Assembly (NCBI GenBank): GCA_021647505.1
Contig: JAKIUN010000024.1
Coordinates: forward strand, 1 to 47,520
Direction: 5' to 3'
From: Gammaproteobacteria bacterium
Lineage (GTDB): Bacteria; Pseudomonadota; Gammaproteobacteria; SZUA-152
Length of the DNA: 47,520 nucleotides
Part shown: in pieces, positions 27,686 to 35,998 of the stretch
Numbering within the stretch: the stretch's first letter is position 1
How the letters are laid out: every line of letters starts with the position of its first letter
Program-made: the position numbers and the translations under genes
Notes under the pieces: generated by a model
The model's input: the letters and a program-made list of their open reading frames with translations, nothing else
The model's database searches: none
Told to the model about the DNA's origin: nothing

Positions 27686-27727
27686 TTAATGTGCGGGAAC
27701 CGGCATGGTTCCCATTCAATAAATAAT
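27648..27727 (+). repeat. 39-bp tandem duplication of the tolB 3' end
   Basis: The segment beginning ATGTGCGGGAACCGGCATGG at 27648-27686 (the last codons of tolB, its stop and six following bases) recurs at 27689-27727 with one substitution and a 41-base period. The second copy is non-coding and sits immediately before the pal ribosome site (GGAAGGAG at 27729-27736). Confidence 0.9.
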
Positions 27728-27739
27728 AGGAAGGAGTTT

Positions 27740-28327
27740 ATGATGAAATTTTTGGCCAAGGCTGCGTTCGCTATTTTGCCTGCGTTGTTGTTGCTGGGTT
27801 GCGGTACCTCGGGTGAAGTCAAGGACGAGCTTGAGGGCGAGGCTGGCCAGGGCAGTGAGCAGGTGACCGACATGGATTCATCCACCTCGACCCAAGGCGT
27901 CGGCGACGGCAGTGACCTGACGGGCGAACGCATGGACGGTGGCGCGGAAGATATGAGCGCTGCTGTTGACCCGCTGAATGACCCCAATAGCCTGCTCAGC
28001 AAGCGCGTGATCTATTTCGACTTCGACAAGAGCGACATCCAAGACGAGTTTCGTGACATTATCAACGCCCATGCCGAATATCTGGCCATCAACCAGGGGG
28101 TCAACATTACCATCGAGGGCCATACCGATGAGCGTGGCACCCGTGAGTACAATATTGCACTGGGTGAACGTCGTGCCAATGCCATCAAGCGTATGCTGAC
28201 CCTGCAGGGTGTTTCCGCCAGCCAGATTCGTGTGATCAGCTACGGTGAAGAGCGTCCTGCAGCATTAGGTCACGGCGAAAATGCCTGGGCGCTGAATCGA
28301 CGCGCGATTCTCGACTACCTGCGTTAA
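27740..28327 (+). CDS. pal: peptidoglycan-associated lipoprotein Pal
   Basis: A 195-residue outer-membrane lipoprotein (signal ends LLLLGC, C21, followed by Gly). After an acidic, Ser/Thr-rich linker comes an OmpA-C domain: YFDFDKSDI, ITIEGHTDERGT, YNIALGERRANAI and a final RRAILDYLR. It binds meso-DAP peptidoglycan and TolB. ATG 27740 or 27743 may be used; GGAAGGAG ends at 27736, which slightly favours 27743. The linker is longer than in E. coli Pal, which accounts for the greater length. Confidence 0.95.
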   Translation: MMKFLAKAAFAILPALLLLGCGTSGEVKDELEGEAGQGSEQVTDMDSSTSTQGVGDGSDLTGERMDGGAEDMSAAVDPLNDPNSLLSKRVIYFDFDKSDIQDEFRDIINAHAEYLAINQGVNITIEGHTDERGTREYNIALGERRANAIKRMLTLQGVSASQIRVISYGEERPAALGHGENAWALNRRAILDYLR

Positions 28328-28383
28328 ATTCAGATTACCAAATTAATTTAGGTCAAACACGTTAAACACTGCAGAAATACGCT

Positions 28384-29283
28384 ATGTCGAAACGCTACTC
28401 TTCCATCTTCGTGTTCACTGCCGGTGTGCTGCTGTCGCCAGTGCCGGCCTTAGCGGCGCCAGCGCCAGTGATCGAGGCCTCCAGCCAGCCGGGCGCACCT
28501 GCCGAGACTGTTAAAGCCCTGGACGCGCGGCTGGCGCGTGTCGAGCGGCGGCTGGAAAACCGAACCCTGGTTGATATGGCGCTGGCCTTGGAGAGCCTGC
28601 AACGGGAAAACCAGCAGTTGCTGGGACAGTTGGAAGAACAGGCCTATGAGCTGGAAAGCCTGAAGAAACGCCAGCGCGACCTGTATCTGGACGTCGATCG
28701 TCGCCTGGCCCAGTTGGAGGCCGCACAGGCAAAGGTAACGGCAGGTGCCTCAGCGGCAGGGCTCCGCCCAATTGCCCCGGTGGCGGGGGGGGCTGCTCCG
28801 TTGAAAAGCGGGTTGGCAGCGGTGGGGTCGGTAGCGGCCTCGGTGGCGCCGACGGCCTCGCCCCCGGTTTCTGTCGCGGTGGATCCCGTGCCCGAGGTGG
28901 GCACACAGCAAGAACATGATGATTACGAGCGCGCCTTCAATCTGCTGAAAGAGGGGCGTTATGACCTCGCGGTGGAGGCCTTCAAGGCCTTTGTGCAGAC
29001 TTACCCGAGGGGGCGCTACACCGACAATGCACAGTACTGGCTGGGTGAAGCCAATTATGTGCAACGTAATTTCAAGGCGGCCCTGAGTGAGTTTGAACAG
29101 GTGGTCAACAATTTTCCGGACAGTCCCAAGCGCCCCGACGCCCTGCTGAAGATGGGTTATACCTATCAGGCGCTGGGCGACAATGACAAGGCACGCCTGT
29201 CTCTCAACGGTGTACGAATGAACTACCCTGACACAACCGCAGCGCGTTTGGCGGGCAAGCGTCTACAGGAGCTTACACCCTGA
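28384..29283 (+). CDS. cpoB: Tol-Pal accessory protein CpoB (YbgF)
   Basis: A 299-residue periplasmic protein. The signal peptide ends ALAAPAP, followed by a coiled coil (about 35-115) rich in L/E/R/Q, an Ala/Val/Pro-rich linker (about 120-170) and three tetratricopeptide repeats (YERAFNLLKEGRYDLAVEAF, YWLGEANYVQRNFKAAL and LLKMGYTYQALGDNDKARL). CpoB coordinates Tol-Pal with PBP1B during septation. It is the last gene of the tol-pal operon in the usual order. The linker is longer and lower in complexity than in E. coli. Confidence 0.93.
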   Translation: MSKRYSSIFVFTAGVLLSPVPALAAPAPVIEASSQPGAPAETVKALDARLARVERRLENRTLVDMALALESLQRENQQLLGQLEEQAYELESLKKRQRDLYLDVDRRLAQLEAAQAKVTAGASAAGLRPIAPVAGGAAPLKSGLAAVGSVAASVAPTASPPVSVAVDPVPEVGTQQEHDDYERAFNLLKEGRYDLAVEAFKAFVQTYPRGRYTDNAQYWLGEANYVQRNFKAALSEFEQVVNNFPDSPKRPDALLKMGYTYQALGDNDKARLSLNGVRMNYPDTTAARLAGKRLQELTP

Positions 29284-29343
29284 TCCTGCCTGGCTGCCGG
29301 GAAGCTCGCTGGGCCTGTTTATGGATCGCACTTCCTCCGCTCA

Positions 29344-30027
29344 ATGAATGACTGTATACCGCACGCCGTAGCGCAGCCGTCCCGGCCGGGGTCGCTGAAA
29401 ATCAGTGAAATCTTCTATTCCCTGCAAGGCGAGTCGCGCAGTGTGGGCCAGCCCACGGTGTTCGTGCGTCTCACCGGCTGCCCGCTGCGTTGTGCCTATT
29501 GTGACACCCGCTACGCCTTTCACGGCGGTGAATGGCGGGACATGCAAGACATCCTCGCTGATGTGGCCGGTTACCAGCCGCGATTCGTGACCGTCACCGG
29601 GGGGGAGCCGCTGGCGCAGGCGGGCTGTCCGGCTCTGCTCGAAGCCCTGTGTGATGCCGGTTATGAGGTCTCGCTGGAGACCAGCGGCGCGCTGGATATC
29701 TCGGCGCTGGATCCGCGTGTTATCCGGGTGATGGATCTGAAGACACCGGGCTCGGGAGAAGCGTCGAAAAATCGCTGGGACAATATCGCTTATCTCACGA
29801 CGCAGGATCAGATCAAATTCGTACTGTGTAGCCGCAGCGATTACGAGTGGGCCTGCGAGATCATACAGACCCATCGGCTTGCGAATCGTTGCGAGGTGCT
29901 GATGTCGCCCTGCTTTGCCGAGCTGGATGCCCGCCAGCTGGCCGAGTGGATCCTGCAGGATCGTTTACCGGTTCGCTTTCAGTTACAGCTGCACAAAATT
30001 CTCTGGGGCGAGGAGCAGGGGCGATGA
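29344..30027 (+). CDS. queE: 7-carboxy-7-deazaguanine synthase QueE
   Basis: A 227-residue radical-SAM enzyme. The cluster motif is C46-x3-C50-x2-C53 ([10 protein letters not shown]), the SAM-binding [10 protein letters not shown] follows, and the N-terminus [11 protein letters not shown] is typical of QueE. It converts carboxytetrahydropterin to CDG, the ring-contraction step towards queuosine and other deazapurines. It follows cpoB by 60 bases, a common gammaproteobacterial arrangement, and overlaps queC by four bases (ATGA). Confidence 0.95.
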   Translation: MNDCIPHAVAQPSRPGSLKISEIFYSLQGESRSVGQPTVFVRLTGCPLRCAYCDTRYAFHGGEWRDMQDILADVAGYQPRFVTVTGGEPLAQAGCPALLEALCDAGYEVSLETSGALDISALDPRVIRVMDLKTPGSGEASKNRWDNIAYLTTQDQIKFVLCSRSDYEWACEIIQTHRLANRCEVLMSPCFAELDARQLAEWILQDRLPVRFQLQLHKILWGEEQGR

Positions 30028-30755
30028 GCGCTGCCGGGCAGAAGGCGCGGGCGGTGGTGTTGGTCTCCGGCGGGCTGGACTCCGCCACCACCCTGGCCAT
30101 GGCGCAGGCGCAGGATTACGACTGTTATGCGCTGAGTTTTGATTATGGCCAGCGTCACCGCATTGAACTGGCCGCCGCACAGCGTGTGGCATTGGCACAG
30201 GGTGCGCGGGAGCATCGGGTCATTAAACTGGATCTGTGCGCCATCGGCGGCTCGGCGCTGACCGACAGCGCCATTGCCGTGCCGAAGTCGTCGCCGGGCG
30301 AAGGGATTGCCGAGGGCATTCCGGTAACCTATGTGCCGGCGCGCAATACCATCTTTCTCGCTTATGCACTGGGCTGGGCCGAGGTGCTGACGGCACGGCA
30401 TATTTTTATCGGCGTCAATGCGGTGGATTATTCCGGTTACCCCGACTGCCGTCCTGAATTCATTGCGGCCTTTCAGACCCTGGCCAATCTTGCCACCAAG
30501 GCCGGAGTGGAGGGGCAGGGCATGCATATTCACACGCCGTTGATCCAGTTCAGCAAGGCCGATATCATCCGCGAGGGCACACGCCTGGGAGTGGACTATC
30601 GTGCCACCATTTCCTGTTATGATCCGGATCCGGCCGGTCGTGCCTGCGCCTGCTGTGATTCCTGTCACCTGCGGACGGCGGGTTTTAGCGCCGCAGGTGT
30701 GGCCGATCCCACCCGCTATCAATCGCCGCTGATTACCGGGCGGGCTACGGAATGA
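30024..30755 (+). CDS. queC: 7-cyano-7-deazaguanine synthase QueC
   Basis: A 243-residue N-type ATP pyrophosphatase. It has the PP-loop [13 protein letters not shown] (SGGLDS at 15-20) and four zinc-binding cysteines near the C-terminus (SCYD...CACCDSC), with the usual [17 protein letters not shown] core. It makes preQ0 from CDG, ammonia and ATP. ATG 30024 overlaps the queE stop, and its own stop overlaps the next gene's ATG, so queE, queC and the SAM hydrolase are translated as one coupled block. The frame upstream of 30024 lies inside queE and is not used. Confidence 0.95.
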   Translation: MSAAGQKARAVVLVSGGLDSATTLAMAQAQDYDCYALSFDYGQRHRIELAAAQRVALAQGAREHRVIKLDLCAIGGSALTDSAIAVPKSSPGEGIAEGIPVTYVPARNTIFLAYALGWAEVLTARHIFIGVNAVDYSGYPDCRPEFIAAFQTLANLATKAGVEGQGMHIHTPLIQFSKADIIREGTRLGVDYRATISCYDPDPAGRACACCDSCHLRTAGFSAAGVADPTRYQSPLITGRATE

Positions 30756-31477
30756 TCGTCTTGTTCACCGACTTTGGTCTTCGCGGGCCCTATGTCGGGC
30801 AGATGAAGGCGGTGCTATTGCGCGCGGCGCCCGCAGTGCCCGTGGTGGATCTGATGCATGATGCGCCGGCCTTCGACGTGCAGTCTTCCGCCTATTTGCT
30901 GGCGGCATTGGTGGATGCCTTCCCCGCCGGCACGGTGTTTCTCTGCGTGGTGGATCCGAGCGTGGGTAGCAGTGATCGCCGTCCGTTGATACTGCGGGCG
31001 GGTGAACACTGGTTCGTGGGGCCGGACAATGGTCTGTTCGAGCTTGTCGCCCGTCATCAGGCGGCAGCGGTTGAGTGGCGTGAGATCCTGTGGCGCCCGC
31101 AAACCTTGTCGGCTAGCTTCCACGGCCGTGATTTGTTTGCCCCGGTGGCGGCGGCGCTGGCTTGTGGGGAGACGCCGCACAGTGCCCGACTGGTGCGGGA
31201 GCCAGTGGAGGATTGGCCAGAGGATCTGCCGCGTATCATTTACCTCGATAACTTCGGCAATGCGATGACCGGGCTGCGTGCCTGCCGATTACCCGTGGCC
31301 GCATGCTTACAGGTGGCTGGACAGGTCTTGCCTCGGGCAAACACCTTTTCCGATCTGCCACCGGGGCAGGGGTTCTGGTACGAAAATGCCAACGGTCTGG
31401 CCGAGATTGCCGTCAACCAGGGGCATGCCGCCAGCGTACTGGGGCTGTCGTTGCGACAGCCGGTTCGCGTTGTATAA
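30752..31477 (+). CDS. S-adenosyl-L-methionine hydrolase / hydroxide adenosyltransferase (DUF62)
   Basis: A 241-residue protein of the SAM hydroxide adenosyltransferase family. It opens MIVLFTDFG, with the conserved metal- or substrate-binding aspartate region, and continues with [28 protein letters not shown] and [13 protein letters not shown], all family blocks. Members split SAM to adenosine and methionine using water, in the same superfamily as fluorinase and chlorinase. The four-base overlap with queC is unusual. QueE consumes SAM catalytically as cofactor; whether SAM disposal links the genes is unknown. The next gene begins 72 bases on. Confidence 0.9.
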   Translation: MIVLFTDFGLRGPYVGQMKAVLLRAAPAVPVVDLMHDAPAFDVQSSAYLLAALVDAFPAGTVFLCVVDPSVGSSDRRPLILRAGEHWFVGPDNGLFELVARHQAAAVEWREILWRPQTLSASFHGRDLFAPVAAALACGETPHSARLVREPVEDWPEDLPRIIYLDNFGNAMTGLRACRLPVAACLQVAGQVLPRANTFSDLPPGQGFWYENANGLAEIAVNQGHAASVLGLSLRQPVRVV

Positions 31478-31549
31478 CACCTGAAACCACGAATTCAGGC
31501 CAATAATTATAGCCGGCATGCGAGCCGGTATCAGAGGGGAGCAGGGTAT

Positions 31550-33136
31550 ATGCAGGAAGAAGAACATCACGATTCACGGATTTTTCTGGCCTATCTGTTA
31601 CTGACCACGGTTGTCAGCGGTGCACTGGTGATGGTCATCGAGGTCATGGGCTCGCGCGTGATGGGGCCGTTTTTCGGTGTCAGCCTGTTTGTCTGGACCT
31701 CGTTGATCACCGTCGCACTGTTGGCCCTGGCCATCGGCTATGCACTGGGCGGCATGATTGCGGATCGCACCCAAAGGCCGGCCCTGCTGCTTTTCGCCAT
31801 TCTGTTTGTGGCCGGTGTGCTGGCCCTGTTGGTGCCGGTACTGAAGGGGCCGATCCTCAAGGCCAGCCTGCCGCTGGGACTGCGTAGCGGCGCCTTTGCC
31901 AGCACCCTGGCGCTGTTTGGCCCGGTATTGCTGCTGCTGGGTTGTGTGTTCCCTTTCCTGGTCAAACTCGTGGCGCGTGAATTGCACAATATTGGCCGCG
32001 TGGTGGGCGGGTTGTCGGCGTTGTCGACCATCGGCAGTACCGTGGGAACCGTCGCCACCGGCTTTTTCCTCATTGCCTATCTGAGCGTAGATCAGATTTT
32101 TGCCTTTACCGGTGGCCTGCTGATCCTGCTGTCGGTGGGTTATTTCGTCTTTTTCCAGCGCCGCTGGTGGGCCTTGGTCTTCCTCGCTCTACCCGTCGTG
32201 CTGTATCAACCGCAGCAGGCGGTGTCGCGGATCATGGAAGATGGCACGGCGGTGAATTTGATCCACAGCGAGGAAAACCATTATGGCAGCCTCAAGGTGG
32301 TGGACTACAGCTTTGGTGATATCCGGCATCGGGAAATGATCATCGACGGCATGGTTCAGGGGGGAATGGATCTCAGCAGTCGTTACTCTACCTATGAATA
32401 CACGTATTTTTTGCAGTATCTCAGTCGTGCCCTGGTGCCGCAGGGTGAGCGTTGCCTGATGATCGGCCTGGGAATGGGGGTGGTTCCGAGCTGGCTTGAA
32501 CGGCAAGGGGTCAGTTGCGACGTGGTGGACATCAACTCGGCCGTGGTGGCGGTGGCCCGCGAGTATTTTGATTTCCACATCAGCGGTGACATGCTCATAG
32601 AGGACGCCCGCTATTTTCTCAATGCCACTGACCGACGTTATGACTATATTGTATTGGACGTCTTCAGCGGTGATATCACCCCGGGGCATCTGCTCAGTGT
32701 CGAGGCGCTGAGCCTGATGCGAGAGCGCCTGCGGCCGGGAGGGGTGCTGGCCGTCAATCTCATCGGCAGCCTCAAGCGCGAGACCTATATGACCGCTTCG
32801 GTGGTGAAGACGCTGGCGGTGGCCTTTGATCAGGTGGTCGTGTACCCGGCCTTCGACCCGCAGGAATCCACGCAGGGCGTCGGTAATCTGATCATCATGG
32901 CCTATCAGGGGACGGAGCGCCGTCTACAGCTGGATCGCAACACCATTAGCGGTCACCACAGCCTGCTACCGTTGCTGCGCACCCAGATGGGACAGCGTTT
33001 CAATTTTCCTGCGGACACCCCGGCGATGGTGTTGACGGATGCCTACAATCCCATCGATTTCTTTGATGGCTGGCTGCGGGAATTCGTGCGTGGCAGCATT
33101 CTCGACTCCACCAACTGGGATATTTTGATCAATTAG
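31550..33136 (+). CDS. membrane-fused spermidine synthase-like protein
   Basis: A 528-residue two-part protein. The first ~220 residues contain six or seven hydrophobic helices (for example LLTTVVSGALVMVIEVMGSR and LFVAGVLALLVPVLKG). The remainder is a class-I Rossmann methyltransferase-like domain of the spermidine synthase type: CLMIGLGMGVVPSWL, DVVDINSAVVAVAREYF, and the DYIVLDVFSG active-site strand. Such fusions are widespread, often annotated as fused MFS/spermidine synthase, and their real product is mostly unknown. It may share the queE-queC-SAM hydrolase transcript; SAM-derived chemistry would be a common theme (inference). A rho-independent terminator lies 155 bases downstream. Confidence 0.85.
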   Translation: MQEEEHHDSRIFLAYLLLTTVVSGALVMVIEVMGSRVMGPFFGVSLFVWTSLITVALLALAIGYALGGMIADRTQRPALLLFAILFVAGVLALLVPVLKGPILKASLPLGLRSGAFASTLALFGPVLLLLGCVFPFLVKLVARELHNIGRVVGGLSALSTIGSTVGTVATGFFLIAYLSVDQIFAFTGGLLILLSVGYFVFFQRRWWALVFLALPVVLYQPQQAVSRIMEDGTAVNLIHSEENHYGSLKVVDYSFGDIRHREMIIDGMVQGGMDLSSRYSTYEYTYFLQYLSRALVPQGERCLMIGLGMGVVPSWLERQGVSCDVVDINSAVVAVAREYFDFHISGDMLIEDARYFLNATDRRYDYIVLDVFSGDITPGHLLSVEALSLMRERLRPGGVLAVNLIGSLKRETYMTASVVKTLAVAFDQVVVYPAFDPQESTQGVGNLIIMAYQGTERRLQLDRNTISGHHSLLPLLRTQMGQRFNFPADTPAMVLTDAYNPIDFFDGWLREFVRGSILDSTNWDILIN

Positions 33137-33228
33137 CCCTGCCGGGTGCTGATCCATCGGGCGGCAGCATTTGGGATACCCTAAATCATAAAAAGCTATT
33201 AAATAATAGTTATATATTACTTTTAGAG

Positions 33229-33324
33229 AATAGCGGCTTACGCTATTGTTTACCCACTCACAGACAAACCCCCTGATTTGTTTGAGTTGGCCGCGACTTC
33301 CCTCCCTGGAGTCGCGGTTTTTTT
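33229..33324 (+). terminator. hairpin and rho-independent terminator after the spermidine synthase-like gene
   Basis: CCGCGACT (33291-33298) pairs with AGTCGCGG (33310-33317) and is followed by seven T (33318-33324), a textbook terminator. A weaker hairpin without T tract (AATAGCG / CGCTATT) sits at 33229-33247 in an AT-rich stretch. The rest of the gap (33137-33494) holds no gene I can support; its last 170 bases presumably carry the cytochrome promoter, but no clear hexamers are seen. Confidence 0.85.
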
Positions 33325-33494
33325 ATGCTGTTTTTGCTGTCCCGACGTGTACCATTGGCGGATGCTGGAGAACTGAAAACCCTACTTAATTCCAGGCATT
33401 AACCCCGTTGTCCTGTGCAAACCCTGGTGATCGATGCCGATGAGCAACGACACAGCGGCGTTGATTGTTTGCCTTTAAATTAGAGACAGTAACG

Positions 33495-35240
33495 ATGAAA
33501 TCAAGAACGATTTTTCCCGCTTTCCTCCTGATCGCGCTGACGGCCTGCGGTTCAGAAGAGGTGGGTACAGGCTTCGCCGTCGCCAGTGTTCCCGAGCTTG
33601 TTGACGAACAGGGCATCATCGCTGCCTGCAATATTTGCCATGGCAAAGATGGTGCGAACAGCGATAACGGTGTGCCCTTCCTTGCCGGGCAGCACCAGCC
33701 ATACCTGATTGCGGCGATTCGTGAATACGTGGTCGGTGAGCGGCAGCACACAGCCATGCGTGACGCAGTGGTGGCATTGACGGATGCCGAACGCCTGAGT
33801 GTCGCCAAACACTACGCAAGACTGGATACGCCCTGGAAAGGGGCGGGGAAGGGAAGGCCGGCCAGCACCGGGAGCATCGACAAACATGCCGTTGCCGCCG
33901 GTAAGCGCATTGCTCGCCAGTGTACCTCCTGCCACGGCGGCAAAGGCATCAGTACCCGCCCGGGGGTACCGAGTCTTGCCGGCCTGCAGCCAGACTATTT
34001 CAAACGATCCCTGCGCGCTTACCTGAGTGGCGAGCGCGTGGGCGCCGACATCATGAAGAATTTCAAGTATTCCCTGTCGACGCGGGATATGGATAATCTA
34101 GCGGCCTATTTTGCCGCTCTCAAGCCTGGCAAGGCAGCGCTGGCGACCAAGGGCAGTGTCAAGCAGGGACGCAAGTCGGCGGCCAGCTGCGTGGGTTGTC
34201 ATGGCGCCAATGGCAACAGCATCAACCCCGATATCCCCAGTCTCGCCGGCCAGGATGGCCGTTACCTGAAAATTGCTCTGCAGGACTACCGTGATGGTGG
34301 GCGTAAAAATGCCCTGATGGAGGCGGCCGTTGCCGGTTTCAGCGACCGCAGGATCGATAACTTGGCCGCCTATTACTCACGTCAGAAACCGGCCTCGCCG
34401 GCCCTGGGTGGAAGCAGTCAGCCCGGTGTCTTCAATCCCCTGGGCGATGGCGCAAAACTGGCGGCTTCCTGCGATGGCTGTCACGGCAAAAATGGCAATG
34501 GTGGCCAGCGTGGTATCCCGCGTCTGACCGGCCTCTCTCCGGATTACCTGTTTACCGCTATTCAGGCCTACAAGACCGGCGAACGCAAGAATGAGACCAT
34601 GCAAATGTTTACCCGAACCCTGAGCGACTTGGCCATCGAAAAGGTCAGCCTGTTCTATGCCACTCAGGAACCCTTAGAGAACAAACAGTTGGGCGAGGGC
34701 GATGTGCCAGCCGGTGAAAAGATCGGCGCGGCCTGTGCCGGTTGTCACGGAGAACAGGGTGTCAGCACTGATGCCAAGGTCCCCAGCTTGGCCGGACAGG
34801 ATGCCGTATATCTGCTGTCGGCGATCCGCGAATACGCCAGCGGCAAGCGCCGGCACGAGGCCATGACCGATGCCGTCAAGGGGTTGGACAAGCAGGCCAT
34901 TGAGGATGTAGCGAGCTGGTATGCTGCGCTGAGTGGTGCTCGCCCCGAGGTTCGGCTGCCGGAGCCACCTATCCGTTGGGTGGTGAAGTGTGATCGTTGT
35001 CATGGTCCGGCGGGTAATAGCGAGCAGCCGGACAAGCCCATTATCGCTGGGCAGGTGGAATCCTATCTGCTCAAATCACTGATCGCCTATCGTGACGGGA
35101 CACGCAAGCACTCTATGATGAATGCCATGCTGAGTGGAATGAGCTTGAGCGAGATCACCGCGCTGGCGGCCCATTATGCGCGACAGAGTAGGCCGGAGAA
35201 AAAACTGGACAAGGCACAGTCTGTATCACAAGCCAAATAG
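33495..35240 (+). CDS. hexahaem c-type cytochrome lipoprotein built of six class-I domains
   Basis: A 581-residue exported cytochrome. The signal ends LLIALTAC (C18, then Gly), so it is probably lipid-anchored. Six CxxCH haem sites follow: CNICH (45), CTSCH (143), CVGCH (232), CDGCH (326), CAGCH (414) and CDRCH (499), spaced 85-98 residues. Each heads a unit with HGxxG, a P-x-L-(A/T)-G block, Y-L-x-x-(A/S)-I/L-x-x-Y and a downstream Met that can be the sixth ligand. The units resemble cytochrome c4/c553, which normally has one or two domains; three c4-like didomains fused in line fit well. It would work in the periplasm as a long electron wire. ATG 33495 is chosen for the signal; the frame opens 30 bases earlier. 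Confidence 0.9.
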   Translation: MKSRTIFPAFLLIALTACGSEEVGTGFAVASVPELVDEQGIIAACNICHGKDGANSDNGVPFLAGQHQPYLIAAIREYVVGERQHTAMRDAVVALTDAERLSVAKHYARLDTPWKGAGKGRPASTGSIDKHAVAAGKRIARQCTSCHGGKGISTRPGVPSLAGLQPDYFKRSLRAYLSGERVGADIMKNFKYSLSTRDMDNLAAYFAALKPGKAALATKGSVKQGRKSAASCVGCHGANGNSINPDIPSLAGQDGRYLKIALQDYRDGGRKNALMEAAVAGFSDRRIDNLAAYYSRQKPASPALGGSSQPGVFNPLGDGAKLAASCDGCHGKNGNGGQRGIPRLTGLSPDYLFTAIQAYKTGERKNETMQMFTRTLSDLAIEKVSLFYATQEPLENKQLGEGDVPAGEKIGAACAGCHGEQGVSTDAKVPSLAGQDAVYLLSAIREYASGKRRHEAMTDAVKGLDKQAIEDVASWYAALSGARPEVRLPEPPIRWVVKCDRCHGPAGNSEQPDKPIIAGQVESYLLKSLIAYRDGTRKHSMMNAMLSGMSLSEITALAAHYARQSRPEKKLDKAQSVSQAK

Positions 35241-35315
35241 ACCGTAGTTCTACTTTGTCATATTAGATTTAAATAAAATCATGGCGTTACGGATTTACTG
35301 CCTATTTCGTAACGA

Positions 35316-35579
35316 CTTACACCATGAAGAACATAAAGCGCATAAAGGTTCACAGGGCAAAGCTTTCGATATTCTGCTCCAGCAGCTTTACGTTGAAATT
35401 AATCAGGAAGCCCTGTTGTTTTTTTGCAAACCGTTAGACAGGCCGGCAATTGTGCCTCATGGATATCCGGCAATGTTCCTACACGTTTCAGCGCCAATAC
35501 AATCTATATGCTAGCCACTATCGAGGTGAGCGGCTTTGTATTCAACGGCTACATGGCTTCATGTTCTTCATGATGTAAG
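35316..35579. repeat. 24-bp inverted repeats flanking a decayed GxxExxY gene
   Basis: CTTACACCATGAAGAACAT (start of a 24-base unit at 35316-35339) is matched in inverse orientation at 35556-35579 with 22 of 24 bases identical. The 216 bases between them contain the GxxExxY remnant. Short inverted repeats around such genes suggest the unit moved as a cassette (inference). Confidence 0.6.
35350..35515 (-). pseudogene. GxxExxY-family protein remnant, C-terminal, frameshifted
   Basis: On the minus strand one frame reads IVLALKRV, then LPDIHEAQL, and another continues GFLINFNVKLLEQNIESF up to the stop at 35350. Together these are the C-terminal half of GxxExxY proteins (E-(L/I)-KAV...L-x-x-IHEAQLL...GxLINFNVKLL). 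A frame change and small lesion lie between the two parts, around 35410-35440, and nothing N-terminal remains. GxxExxY proteins are a PD-(D/E)xK-like family of unknown role. A plus-strand open frame over the same bases is only a shadow. Confidence 0.65.
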
Positions 35580-35619
35580 CAGCCAACTTTAATCGCTGAG
35601 GACTCCCCACAAAACCCTG

Positions 35620-35724
35620 GTAGGGTGGGCAGGCTTTCCATGCCCACGCGGAATATGCACTAACGGCGTGGGCACAAAAAACGTGCCCACCCTACATGGC
35701 TTCGCGGGCATGGCCCGCTCCTAC
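35620..35724. repeat. REP-like nested palindromes
   Basis: GTAGGGTGGGCA (35620-35631) pairs with TGCCCACCCTAC (35684-35695). Inside, TGCCCACGC (35641-35649) pairs with GCGTGGGCA (35666-35674), and GTGGGCAC (35668-35675) pairs with GTGCCCAC (35683-35690). Directly after, GCGGGC-ATG-GCCCGC followed by TCCTAC (35704-35724) is a REP-type hairpin like those of pseudomonads. These are dispersed intergenic repeats, not genes; 35241-35737 otherwise holds only the GxxExxY relic. Confidence 0.7.
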
Positions 35725-35737
35725 CCCAATCCATGAG

Positions 35738-35998
35738 CTAACGGGTTTTAGCGATCCCAGTCCAGCGTGTGTTGCCCAGGTGCTGTTCCTGTGCATGTAT
35801 TTTGACATCTTTTTCCGCTGCCTCACGGGTGGTGTGGCATCCAGGGCCAAACCAGCCTTCGAGATTGTGCAGGCTGTGGGTACAGATGGCGTAGTAGGGC
35901 TTATCCTGCGGGCAAGCGCCAGCCTCCGGGTAATTGCCCATGGCGAGGGCTTGGATGGGCACGCTGGCGCAAAACAAAATGGCGGTGAGAATGCGCAT
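35738..35998 (-). CDS. small exported protein, unknown
   Basis: An 86-residue protein with a clear signal peptide (MRILTAILFCASVPIQALA, cleaved before MGNYPEAG). The mature part of about 67 residues has three cysteines (AGACPQDK, YAICTHSL, GPGCHTT) and a GWFGPGC motif; I do not recognise the family. Its ATG shares one base with the stop of the GNAT gene (TGATG), so it is translated as the last gene of the roxA operon. Start and coupling argue that it is real despite its size. Confidence 0.65.
   Translation of the reverse strand: MRILTAILFCASVPIQALAMGNYPEAGACPQDKPYYAICTHSLHNLEGWFGPGCHTTREAAEKDVKIHAQEQHLGNTRWTGIAKTR

Noticed and set aside
29284-29343. tRNA gene after cpoB, as in some gammaproteobacteria
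   Set aside because: The 60-base gap is too short and shows no cloverleaf.
35281-35514. 77-codon plus-strand frame
   Set aside because: The minus strand of the same bases carries recognisable GxxExxY fragments and a flanking inverted repeat, so the plus frame is incidental.
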